64,000 bases of DNA from Hyphomicrobiales bacterium (GTDB taxonomy: Bacteria > Pseudomonadota > Alphaproteobacteria > Rhizobiales > Xanthobacteraceae), in NCBI GenBank assembly GCA_021732215.1, contig JAKFVL010000006.1, positions 248,001 through 312,000 of the forward strand, in the 5' to 3' direction. The position numbers were made by a program, and so were the translations under genes. Positions within the stretch are counted from its first letter, which is position 1. Each line of letters opens with the position of its first letter. This document shows, one piece after another, positions 28,793 through 35,396 of the stretch. The notes under the pieces are model-generated. The model saw only the letters and a program-made list of their open reading frames with translations, made no database searches and was not told the origin of the DNA.

Positions 28793-29431
28793 ATGACTGA
28801 CTATAATGGCCCCCTTCGCGTCGGCATCGGCGGTCCCGTCGGTTCGGGGAAAACCGCGCTGATGGATCTCTTATGCAAGAGCTTGCGCGATCGTTACGAC
28901 GTCGCGGCGATCACCAACGATATCTATACCCGATGGGATGCAGAGTTTCTGGTCCGCTCCGGTTCGTTGACGCCAGACCGCATTGCAGGTGTCGAAACCG
29001 GAGGATGTCCGCATACAGCGATCCGGGAAGACGCATCGATGAATCTCGCGGCGGTCGCGGATATGCGTGCGAAGTTTCCCGATCTCGATCTGGTCTTGAT
29101 CGAGTCCGGCGGCGACAATCTCGCGGCGACGTTTTCTCCGGAACTCGCTGACCTGACGATCTATGTCATCGACGTCGCGGCGGGTGACAAAATTCCCTCA
29201 AAGGGTGGCCCTGGAATCACACGGTCCGATCTACTGGTGATCAACAAGATTGACCTTGCGCCTTATGTCGGTGCTTCGCTGGAAAAGATGGATATCGATG
29301 CCAAACGGATGCGCGGTGAACGGCCGTTCGTGATGACCAATCTGAAAAAAAGCCAAGGCCTTGATCGAATCATCGGGTTTATCGAGACCAGAGGCGGCCT
29401 GAAGGCGGCCGGTGATCCGCGCGCCCGGTAG
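28793..29431 (+). CDS. ureG: Urease accessory GTPase UreG
   Basis: SIMIBI-class GTPase delivering nickel to urease, 212 aa. P-loop GPVGSGKTA (about 13-21), metal-binding Cys-Pro-His in [16 protein letters not shown]3-like ESGGDNL, and the G4 motif NKIDLA. Start ATG 28793 ([13 protein letters not shown]) is chosen; the open frame upstream overlaps ureF and is not conserved. Ends the urease block. Confidence 0.95.
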   Translation: MTDYNGPLRVGIGGPVGSGKTALMDLLCKSLRDRYDVAAITNDIYTRWDAEFLVRSGSLTPDRIAGVETGGCPHTAIREDASMNLAAVADMRAKFPDLDLVLIESGGDNLAATFSPELADLTIYVIDVAAGDKIPSKGGPGITRSDLLVINKIDLAPYVGASLEKMDIDAKRMRGERPFVMTNLKKSQGLDRIIGFIETRGGLKAAGDPRAR

Positions 29432-29492
29432 CCGACCACACAACACAACGCGGGGTATCGGAACGGAGATCGGCTCAGCCGGTTAGCATCGT

Positions 29493-29660
29493 ATGCAAGT
29501 GTTGGTGAATGCGATGCGCGACTACAGCAAGATGTTCCTGGGACTCATTTTGACCGGCATAGTCCTGATTGTAGTCGGATTGATGTTCGCGCGAACCCAG
29601 CATTTCCGGACGGGAAATGCCGGCGAATTGCAGCCCACATTCAGTCGATCCAGTGGATAA
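29493..29660 (+). CDS. Possible small single-pass membrane protein
   Basis: 55-codon open frame in a 460-base gap. It has a polar start, one convincing membrane helix at residues 15-33 (FLGLILTGIVLIVVGLMFA) and a polar tail. I do not recognise a family. An in-frame ATG at 29514 (MRDYSKMF) would also retain the helix. No strong ribosome site is visible, so the call rests on composition only. Confidence 0.4.
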   Translation: MQVLVNAMRDYSKMFLGLILTGIVLIVVGLMFARTQHFRTGNAGELQPTFSRSSG

Positions 29661-29893
29661 ATTGCCGGAATTGTTCAGCAATGCTTCCTTTTGAAATTTT
29701 GCGAGCCTTGGAACCGGTTGCGTTCCTGCGAATTGTCATCCTCATCGCTCCTGTAGCGAAAGCTCGAATCGCAATCTGGAATTGTATTTTGCCCGTGCCT
29801 TCCCTCTCTTCATCCCCTCCAGGCGAGGGCTTTGGCATCGATCAGGCGCCTTTGACGGCACGTTTTTCGACCAAATTCATTTCGGGTAGTTGA
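29661..29893. other. Intergenic region ahead of the HWE kinase gene
   Basis: 233 bases with no credible gene. It contains GGAAC at 29714 but no matching CGTT at the 16-base spacing, so no EcfG promoter is claimed for the kinase. Confidence 0.5.
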
Positions 29894-31546
29894 GTGTTTC
29901 GACTGGGAATCATGATCGCGTTGGTGGCGCTGATTGGGGTGCTGGCCTCAAGTCTTGCCGCCATGCGCGTTTACGATCAGGAACAGTCGCTGGATCGGTT
30001 GGTTCTGGCCCGCTCGATCGACACGCACGCCAACGCGGTTCAGGACAGGCTTGGCGAGCGCGAATTGCTCATGAGGGTGGCCGTCGGGCTGTTCCGGTCC
30101 CCGTCGTTCTATCAATCCGATACATTAAGGCCGTTACGCCCGGCAATCGTTGCTTCGAAGACAGACTTTGCCGTGGTGAGCTGGATATCGCGCATCGCGC
30201 CGAACGATCTCGCCGCAGCGGAAGCCGAGCTCAGGCGCGCTGGTTACCCAAAGACCAACATCCGCAATTACGACGACAGCCCGCTCGACCTCAAGTCGGT
30301 CACGGACCCGCAATGGGTCGTCATGGATGTCGAGCCTAAGGCGGATAATTCTGCGGGTTTTCCGGGCCGCTCGTTGCAGAAGAGCCCGGCGATCGGACCT
30401 GTCCTTGAGCGGACAATCAAGGAGGACAAGCCGATCAGTTCGGATCCTGTGCGATTGTTCGGCGATGGGCCCATGGGAGTGGTACTGGCCGCCGCAGTTT
30501 CGCGGGAAGCAACAAGCGATATCCTCGGATTTATCACAATCTCCTATCGCATCGCGCCGCTGATGTTGCCGAACGACGATGTGTCTCCATTCTCCGTTTC
30601 GCTGATCGATCCGCGAGATGCTTCGCAGGAACTGCGCGCAGATGCCGAAGGCAACGTCACCGTTGCGCAAGCCCAGCGGCCCGACGGGACACAGGGCTGG
30701 GCGCGAACCGTCATTTTCGGCGGCCGTGACTGGACTCTTGCTTACTATCCGAAAATTGAACCGAGCGTGCGCGCGCGAAACATCGCCGGCGTGGTTGCTC
30801 TGATCGGCATGGCACTGACCAGTATCATCTGCGGCTTGTTCGGCTATGTCGCCTACAGCAACTTGCGACTGACTCGCGAGGTCGAAACACGAATTGATTT
30901 TGAACGGCGGCTCACCGCCGTGATCGACGAACTGAACCATCGCGTGAAGAATATTCTGGCCGTGATCCAGTCTATCGTGACCCGAACGGTCAGGCCTGGC
31001 GTAGATTCAAATATCGTCCGTGAGCTTTTGATCGGTCGCATTCATGCGATGTCGCACGTTGTCACGCTTCTAAGTGACAGCCAGTGGCAAGGCGTTAAGC
31101 TCAAGGGTTTGTTCGAAGCCCGCGCGATCCCGAATGCCGATCGCATTTCGCTCGAGGGGCCGGATCTGGTCGTCAGCGCGCGTGCGGCGCAAAGCCTCTC
31201 TCTGCTTTTCTTTGAACTCGCGTCGCATTCGGACGAGGGCCTCTCACTTGTCGGCAAGCACCCCAATGTTGTTGCGCGTTGGTCGATTGAAGGGGAAGGG
31301 CCCGAATCGATGCTTCACTTCCGCTGGGAGGAGTTCAACACCAGTGAAGCAACCCGCCGTCCGGACAGCGATTTCGGCCGCACGTTGCTCGATCGCGTTG
31401 CGCCGGAGGCGCTCGGCGGGACGTCGAAGAACTATTTCACGGATGTCAGCTATGTTTACGAGCTCGTTGCCCCGATGAAGACAGTGCTCGATGCGCCGGA
31501 ATTGGCGCGTACCGGACGCTTGCTGGCTACGCCAAAGCGCATCTGA
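29894..31546 (+). CDS. CHASE-domain HWE-family histidine kinase with degenerate N-box
   Basis: Membrane sensor kinase, 550 aa, beside the ecfG-nepR-phyR module and therefore a candidate input kinase for PhyR. Membrane segments at about 4-23 and 297-320 enclose a periplasmic CHASE-type domain (WISRIAPNDLAAAEAELRR). The HWE/HisKA_2 dimerisation box is intact: ELNHRVKNILAVIQSIV with H349. The ATPase N-box is unusual: FFELASHSDEGLS (about 439-451) stands where family members have HELATNAxKYGALS, so the Mg-binding Asn is His445. The later Trp-Glu (FRWEE) and a G-box-like FGRTLLDRV are kept. Autophosphorylation may be weak or absent. Start GTG 29894. Confidence 0.85.
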   Translation: MFRLGIMIALVALIGVLASSLAAMRVYDQEQSLDRLVLARSIDTHANAVQDRLGERELLMRVAVGLFRSPSFYQSDTLRPLRPAIVASKTDFAVVSWISRIAPNDLAAAEAELRRAGYPKTNIRNYDDSPLDLKSVTDPQWVVMDVEPKADNSAGFPGRSLQKSPAIGPVLERTIKEDKPISSDPVRLFGDGPMGVVLAAAVSREATSDILGFITISYRIAPLMLPNDDVSPFSVSLIDPRDASQELRADAEGNVTVAQAQRPDGTQGWARTVIFGGRDWTLAYYPKIEPSVRARNIAGVVALIGMALTSIICGLFGYVAYSNLRLTREVETRIDFERRLTAVIDELNHRVKNILAVIQSIVTRTVRPGVDSNIVRELLIGRIHAMSHVVTLLSDSQWQGVKLKGLFEARAIPNADRISLEGPDLVVSARAAQSLSLLFFELASHSDEGLSLVGKHPNVVARWSIEGEGPESMLHFRWEEFNTSEATRRPDSDFGRTLLDRVAPEALGGTSKNYFTDVSYVYELVAPMKTVLDAPELARTGRLLATPKRI

Positions 31547-31608
31547 GCGGAACAAAAAAACCCGATACGCATTAAAATGACGTTCGATTTTGATGTGTGG
31601 AGGGTGAT

Positions 31609-31692
31609 ATGGGCCGCTATCTACTGCTCTGGTTTCTTGGCATTCCGATTCCGGTTTTGGTTCTGATCTGGGCTTTCGGTGGATTGAACTGA
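31609..31692 (+). CDS. 27-aa membrane peptide
   Basis: Very short open frame, almost entirely one hydrophobic helix: MGRYLLLWFLGIPIPVLVLI and then a short WAFGG end. It has a very strong ribosome site (GGAGGGTGAT directly before ATG), which argues for real translation. A terminator follows 35 bases later. It lies between the kinase gene and ecfG. Function unknown; single-helix proteins of this type are seen among envelope-stress small proteins. Confidence 0.65.
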   Translation: MGRYLLLWFLGIPIPVLVLIWAFGGLN

Positions 31693-31726
31693 CACTTCGC
31701 CCTACGCGCATCGCAATCAAAAAAAG

Positions 31727-31758
31727 AAAAGAGCGGCTCAATATTGAGCCGCTCTTTT
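31727..31758. terminator. Bidirectional terminator between the 27-aa ORF and ecfG
   Basis: AAAAGAGCGGCTCA and TGAGCCGCTCTTTT form a perfect 14-bp stem around ATAT. It has T-rich sequence on both strands and serves both convergent transcripts. Confidence 0.93.
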
Positions 31759-31792
31759 CTCTTATTTCTTTCCCTTCGGTCGAGCGCTGTCG

Positions 31793-32338
31793 TTAGCGGC
31801 CGCCGCCGATGACGGCGCGCACCGTATCGTCGGGGCCGAAGTCGTCTGCCGTATCGACCGACAGCATCGTACTCAGTTTGGATCGAGCCCGATTGACGCG
31901 GCTTTTGATCGTACCGACGGCGCATCCGCAGATCGCGGCAGCATCCTCATACGAGAACCCTGATGCGCCCACGAGGATGAGGGCTTCGCGCTGATCCTGA
32001 GGCAGCTTCTCGAGCGCCGCGCGGAACTCCTCGAATTCGAGGTGCGCGGTCTGGTTCGGCTGCGACTTCAGTGTTTCGGCGTAGCTGCCGTCCGCATCCT
32101 CTACCTCACGCCTCCGTTTGCGGTAATCGGAGCGAAACAGATTGCGCAGAATCGTAAACAGCCACGCTGGCAGATTGGAGCCGGGCTGGAACGAGTCGAT
32201 GTTGGCAAGCGCCCGAAGCAGCGTTTCCTGCACCAGATCGTCGGCGCGATCGCTGTTGCCGCTCAGCGACATGGCGAAAGCGCGGAGGCTCGGCACGGTT
32301 GCGAGAATGTCGTCCCGGAGAGAATCTGTGAGAGGCAT
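31793..32338 (-). CDS. ecfG: General stress sigma factor EcfG
   Basis: ECF15-group sigma factor, 181 aa, that directs RNA polymerase to GGAAC-N16-CGTT type promoters in the alphaproteobacterial general stress response. Region 2 is visible as DRADDLVQETLLRALANIDSF and AWLFTILRNLFRSDYRKR; region 4 as LEKLPQDQREALILVGASG and AICGCAVGTIKSRVNRAR. The C-terminal tail VDTADDFGPDD is also typical. It is held inactive by NepR, whose gene stop overlaps the ecfG start (TGATG). Confidence 0.95.
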   Translation of the reverse strand: MPLTDSLRDDILATVPSLRAFAMSLSGNSDRADDLVQETLLRALANIDSFQPGSNLPAWLFTILRNLFRSDYRKRRREVEDADGSYAETLKSQPNQTAHLEFEEFRAALEKLPQDQREALILVGASGFSYEDAAAICGCAVGTIKSRVNRARSKLSTMLSVDTADDFGPDDTVRAVIGGGR

Positions 32339-32556
32339 CAGTCCCTCCCATCGGTCTTGGCCGGTGTTGCCGCATTGCCGTCCGGGTTATCCAGCTTCCG
32401 GATCAGATCGGCAAAGCGATCCGGCACACCCTGCCGGACGACATCGTCGTACATGGCCCGGAGCTGATGCCCGATCCGCGACTGGATTTCAGAATTCAAC
32501 CCGCCTGATTTGCCAGTTCCGCCGACCCTGGCAGCCTGTGGTTTGTTATCTTTCAT
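32338..32556 (-). CDS. nepR: Anti-sigma factor NepR
   Basis: 72-aa anti-EcfG protein. The conserved two-helix core IGHQLRAMYDDVVRQGVPDR is flanked by disordered Gly/Ala-rich ends, as in NepR. It sequesters EcfG until phosphorylated PhyR binds it. The 1-base overlap with ecfG (TGATG) suggests near-stoichiometric synthesis. phyR is transcribed divergently. Confidence 0.95.
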   Translation of the reverse strand: MKDNKPQAARVGGTGKSGGLNSEIQSRIGHQLRAMYDDVVRQGVPDRFADLIRKLDNPDGNAATPAKTDGRD

Positions 32557-32698
32557 TTCGATCCGACTTTCTCGAGATTTGTAAGGCTAACTCATTGTTA
32601 AATTTGGATTTTCTTGTGTACAATCTCGACTGGGTTGGTCTGAAAATACTGATTGGCTTCGCAAAGCGTATCCGAGAAATAAGTCCCGCCCGTCCAAC

Positions 32699-32738
32699 AA
32701 GTTCCAAGGCAATGGAACTTTTGTCGCTTTCGGGCGTC
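32699..32738. promoter_or_regulatory. Divergent nepR-ecfG / phyR promoter with inverted GGAAC boxes
   Basis: AAGTTCC-N8-GGAACTT (32699-32720) places the EcfG -35 element GGAAC on both strands. For phyR, GGAAC 32714-32718 is followed after exactly 16 bases by CGTC (32735-32738; consensus CGTT). For nepR, the element at the same spacing is ACTT, a poorer match. Autoregulation of the module by EcfG is known in related bacteria; here it is inferred from the motif. Confidence 0.55.
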
Positions 32739-32818
32739 ATTAGGCACGATAATGGTATGCGCGGCGACCGGGCGGGCAAAGCCTGGTGGGCGGCGGGTCC
32801 AAACGCGATGGAGTGGGG

Positions 32819-33622
32819 ATGTCCCGATCACAGGTTGTTGCCGAACACTTGCCGCTATTGCGGCGCTATGCCCGTGCCTTGACGGGGAACCAGACGTCCG
32901 GAGACGCCTATGTGGCGGCGATGCTGGAAGCTCTGCTGGAAGATCCGGCGCTGCTGGATGAACAGCACGGGCCGCGCGCCGGTTTGTTCAAGATATTCGC
33001 TCAAATCTGGAATTCGGTGTCGGTGAACGAGAATTCCGATGCTCCCTTTGCGCAGGCTGCGTCCGAGCGGCGGCTGTCGAATATCACGCCGCTCCCGCGT
33101 CAGGCATTCCTGCTGTTATCGCTCGAAGGATTTTCAGAGGAAGAGGTTGGTTTTATCCTCGACAGGAACGCTGCTGACGTCCGCCAGCTTGCCGATACCG
33201 CCGGCCGCGAGATGGCTGCGGAGATTGCGACCGACGTGCTTATCATCGAGGATGAAACCTTCATCGCGATGGATCTGGAAAGCCTGGTCAAAAATCTGGG
33301 CCACAACGTTATCGGCGTGGCGCGCACCCATACGGACGCGGTCGCCATGGCGAGCAAGAAAAAGCCCGGCCTGATACTGGCCGATATCCAGCTCGCCGAT
33401 GGCAGCTCGGGCCTCGACGCAGTCAATGAATTGCTCAAGATTTTCGAAGTCCCGGTGGTCTTCATTACCGCCTATCCAGAGCGCTTCCTCACAGGCGAGC
33501 GCCCGGAACCAGCCTTCCTGATCTCGAAGCCGTTCCAGCCCGCAATGGTTTCCGCGGTGGCTAGTCAGGCGTTGTTTTTCCAGCGCAACTCGCGATCCAA
33601 AACGCCAAATGCTGCAGCCTGA
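32819..33622 (+). CDS. phyR: Anti-anti-sigma response regulator PhyR
   Basis: 267-aa master regulator of the general stress response. The N-terminal sigma-like domain (about 1-130, VAEHLPLLRRYARALTGNQ) mimics EcfG to bind NepR. The C-terminal receiver has the acidic pair E144-D145, phosphoacceptor D189 (LADIQLADGSSG), T217 and K237 (ISKPFQP). Phosphorylation exposes the sigma-like domain, which titrates NepR and frees EcfG. Start ATG 32819 follows GGAGTGGGG; upstream in-frame codons are not conserved. Terminator 30 bases downstream. Confidence 0.95.
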   Translation: MSRSQVVAEHLPLLRRYARALTGNQTSGDAYVAAMLEALLEDPALLDEQHGPRAGLFKIFAQIWNSVSVNENSDAPFAQAASERRLSNITPLPRQAFLLLSLEGFSEEEVGFILDRNAADVRQLADTAGREMAAEIATDVLIIEDETFIAMDLESLVKNLGHNVIGVARTHTDAVAMASKKKPGLILADIQLADGSSGLDAVNELLKIFEVPVVFITAYPERFLTGERPEPAFLISKPFQPAMVSAVASQALFFQRNSRSKTPNAAA

Positions 33623-33651
33623 TCGTTTTCCTGAACAAGATCGAGCTATAG

Positions 33652-33680
33652 AAAACCGGGCGATCTGCCCGGTTTTTTCT
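33652..33680 (+). terminator. Intrinsic terminator after phyR
   Basis: AAAACCGGGC and GCCCGGTTTT pair perfectly around a 5-base loop, with six T's in the run that follows. Confidence 0.93.
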
Positions 33681-33738
33681 TTGACCGTTTGTGAAGGTCA
33701 TTGAACCGGCGAGCGGTGAAACCCGTCAAAGCTCAAGC

Positions 33739-33824
33739 AAAAAAGAAAATGGGGCGCGACCGGCATCACCACGGTCACGCCCCACATAGCCGGTCAATTG
33801 GGGCAGGGGGAAATAACCGGCTGT
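33739..33824 (-). ncRNA. Candidate GsrN-like small RNA of the general stress response
   Basis: On the minus strand, AGCCGGT (33822-33816) pairs with ACCGGCT (33794-33788), exposing a 21-base loop that contains CCCCCTGCCCC. Then comes a 13-bp terminator stem (33784-33772 with 33762-33750, one mismatch) directly followed by TTTTCTTTTTT. This gives an RNA of about 85 nt: a 5' hairpin with a C-rich loop and a rho-independent end. A GGAAC box lies at 33855-33851; at 16-base spacing the -10 is AATT rather than CGTT, which would start transcription near 33824. The Caulobacter stress sRNA GsrN also has a C-rich loop and is encoded near GSR regulators. No sequence alignment was possible. Confidence 0.6.
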
Positions 33825-33900
33825 CCTGATAATTGCGTTCGAGTGCATTCGTTCCCATGCGATCGGCTTGATTTTACCGGGCGTGCCTCAGCCTGTTCCC

Positions 33901-33925
33901 GGAACATTGCGTTCCGGACGCAGTT
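33901..33925 (+). promoter_or_regulatory. EcfG-type promoter, near match, for the 33964 gene
   Basis: GGAAC at 33901-33905, a 16-base spacer, then AGTT at 33922-33925 (consensus CGTT). The start point would be near 33932, about 30 bases before the ATG at 33964. Confidence 0.5.
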
Positions 33926-33963
33926 AAATGGGAGAACGCAACGGCGAACATTTGAGGCCGGTC

Positions 33964-34398
33964 ATGGCTCGGTTCATTTCAGGAGTTCTCGGAGTGGCCA
34001 CCGCAACGCTCGTGATGAGCGCGGCGCATCTGGAAGTTGCTTCGGGTAACGATCTCGATCTCGATACCTTCGGCATGCGGCATGGATCGGCTACGCTCCT
34101 TGCACCCGGATCGGCGCCGCAGATCAATCGCGAGAGCAAGGGCGATCGCAATACTATCGCAGCTCAATCGAAAGAGATTCTGCGTACAGTGTCGATCCAG
34201 GTCGATCAGCTCGCTCATACGTCGGTGCTGATCCGCATACCGGTAGATCGATGGGGAGCGAGTGTCAGTCCTTCGATCCAAAAGCCGGTCAACCGCGATT
34301 CGAAAACGCCGGCGCGCAGGATCGTTGCCTGTGAGCCGGTGGTAAGCGGGCTGACGGAAGTTGCCAAACTGCTCGATTCAGGCCGCTGCATTACCTGA
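33964..34398 (+). CDS. Hypothetical exported protein, probable stress regulon member
   Basis: 144-aa protein with an N-terminal signal-like segment (ARFISGVLGVATATLVMSAA) and then a soluble domain without a family I recognise. Two Cys residues near the C-terminus (RIVACEP and GRCIT) could form a periplasmic disulfide. ATG 33964 has GAGG upstream; an ATG 12 codons earlier would put the signal after polar residues. A near-match EcfG promoter precedes it. It is convergent with the holin-like gene, and a small A+T-rich hairpin at 34398-34415 separates them. Confidence 0.7.
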   Translation: MARFISGVLGVATATLVMSAAHLEVASGNDLDLDTFGMRHGSATLLAPGSAPQINRESKGDRNTIAAQSKEILRTVSIQVDQLAHTSVLIRIPVDRWGASVSPSIQKPVNRDSKTPARRIVACEPVVSGLTEVAKLLDSGRCIT

Positions 34399-34430
34399 TA
34401 AATCGTTTGATTTATTGATCGGTGGTCAGA

Positions 34431-34865
34431 TTAATCGTCTGACGTTTCATCATCTGCCGCCTGGCGGCTCGCCATCAAGCCGAGAGCCACGCCTCCGATT
34501 GCAAGGATCGGGATCAAGCGCTTGACCCCAATTGTCCTTACAACCTGTAAACCGGTTGCCAAAATGACAGGATCGGACAGTGCGGTCTGCAGCATCGATT
34601 TTGTCTGTTCGACGGGACGTTTCTGGATTTGCTTTTTGCGATACAGGTAAATGCCCGCCGCGAGCAGCGTCAGAACAAGGTAGATCGCAGCTCCGCTCAG
34701 ACAGGCGTATAGCGCGCCATGCTTGTTCAATACGAATACGAATGCTGCCGCGGTCACGAATGCGGTCGAAATAAATAGTGATATTGCTGCGGCTGCTGCG
34801 AGCGAGGTCATGCGGAGCGCGAGCCCCGTACCGTCCTTCAAATCATCCACCAGCCGTTGCAACAT
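34431..34865 (-). CDS. Holin-like two-helix membrane protein (YqjE-like)
   Basis: 144 aa with two adjacent membrane segments (about residues 22-48 and 52-75) and an additional C-terminal hydrophobic stretch (VKRLIPILAIGGVALGLMA). The size and layout match the putative holin superfamily / DUF1469 proteins. These commonly sit next to DUF883 (YqjD/ElaB) proteins, as here. A role at the inner membrane under stress is plausible; the holin name does not imply lysis. Start ATG 34865, weak ribosome site. Confidence 0.7.
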   Translation of the reverse strand: MLQRLVDDLKDGTGLALRMTSLAAAAAISLFISTAFVTAAAFVFVLNKHGALYACLSGAAIYLVLTLLAAGIYLYRKKQIQKRPVEQTKSMLQTALSDPVILATGLQVVRTIGVKRLIPILAIGGVALGLMASRQAADDETSDD

Positions 34866-34896
34866 TATGCCAAATCTTTCTTCGATGACGCCGGAC

Positions 34897-34925
34897 TAAA
34901 ACGGCGACGCGCTCGGCGTCGCCGT
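34897..34925 (-). terminator. Terminator after the DUF883 gene
   Basis: ACGGCGACGC and GCGTCGCCGT form a perfect 10-bp stem with a 5-base loop; on the minus strand TTTTA follows. It separates the DUF883 gene from the holin-like gene. Confidence 0.75.
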
Positions 34926-34953
34926 AAATTGGTTTTGGTGGCGGGTCGTACGA

Positions 34954-35325
34954 TCACCGTCGCCAAGTCACGCCGATCAGGAAGCCCAGGCCCACTGCCA
35001 GACCTATCGCGGCAATCGGCCGCTCGTGAATGGCATCTTCCAGCGTTTCCTCGAGTGTCGATGCTGCATCCTGGGCGGCTTCAAGTGCGGCATTTCCCTG
35101 CTTGCTGACGTCGGACATCATGGAATTTGCGGTGGAGCGAGCTTGCTTGTAGCCGCGTCGCGCTTCCTTGCGCGCTGTGCCGGCCAATGAGTTCAAGGCC
35201 TCGGAAATCTGATCGGCCAATGCCGAGATATCGTTTTTCACGGCCTCCACATCTTTCTCAAGTCGGTCGTATGTTGATTTCTCGGCCATCGTTTTCATCT
35301 CACCTTCGCCCTCGATACTCGACAT
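34954..35325 (-). CDS. DUF883/ElaB-YqjD family membrane-anchored protein
   Basis: 123 aa. A long charged amphipathic helix (about 18-95, YDRLEKDVEAVKNDISALAD) is followed by a C-terminal membrane anchor with the family signature HERPIAAIGLAVGLGFLIG. E. coli YqjD and ElaB are stress-induced inner-membrane proteins that bind ribosomes; that function is an extrapolation. ATG 35325 is chosen because AGAGG lies 7 bases upstream and an exact EcfG-type promoter at 35358-35382 would begin transcripts near 35350, after the alternative upstream start. Confidence 0.88.
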   Translation of the reverse strand: MSSIEGEGEMKTMAEKSTYDRLEKDVEAVKNDISALADQISEALNSLAGTARKEARRGYKQARSTANSMMSDVSKQGNAALEAAQDAASTLEETLEDAIHERPIAAIGLAVGLGFLIGVTWRR

Positions 35326-35357
35326 CGCTGGCCTCTGCTGGGTTTGTGAACCGGTTA

Positions 35358-35382
35358 AACGTTCGGCGGGCGGCGAAGTTCC
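35358..35382 (-). promoter_or_regulatory. Exact EcfG-type promoter for the DUF883 gene
   Basis: Minus strand: GGAAC (35382-35378), 16 bases, CGTT (35361-35358), an exact match to the published EcfG consensus. The predicted start is about 25 bases before the ATG at 35325. Confidence 0.8.
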
Positions 35383-35396
35383 ATTGCGCAACCCAT

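Noticed and set aside
29714-29740. GGAAC before the HWE kinase as an EcfG promoter
   Set aside because: No CGTT-like element at the 16-base spacing.
31549-31590. GGAAC...CGTT ahead of the 27-aa ORF
   Set aside because: The spacer is 27 bases, far from the 16 seen in the other sites.
33750-33822. The two hairpins read as plus-strand structures
   Set aside because: On the plus strand the second stem is not followed by T's; the T tract and terminator order only make sense on the minus strand.
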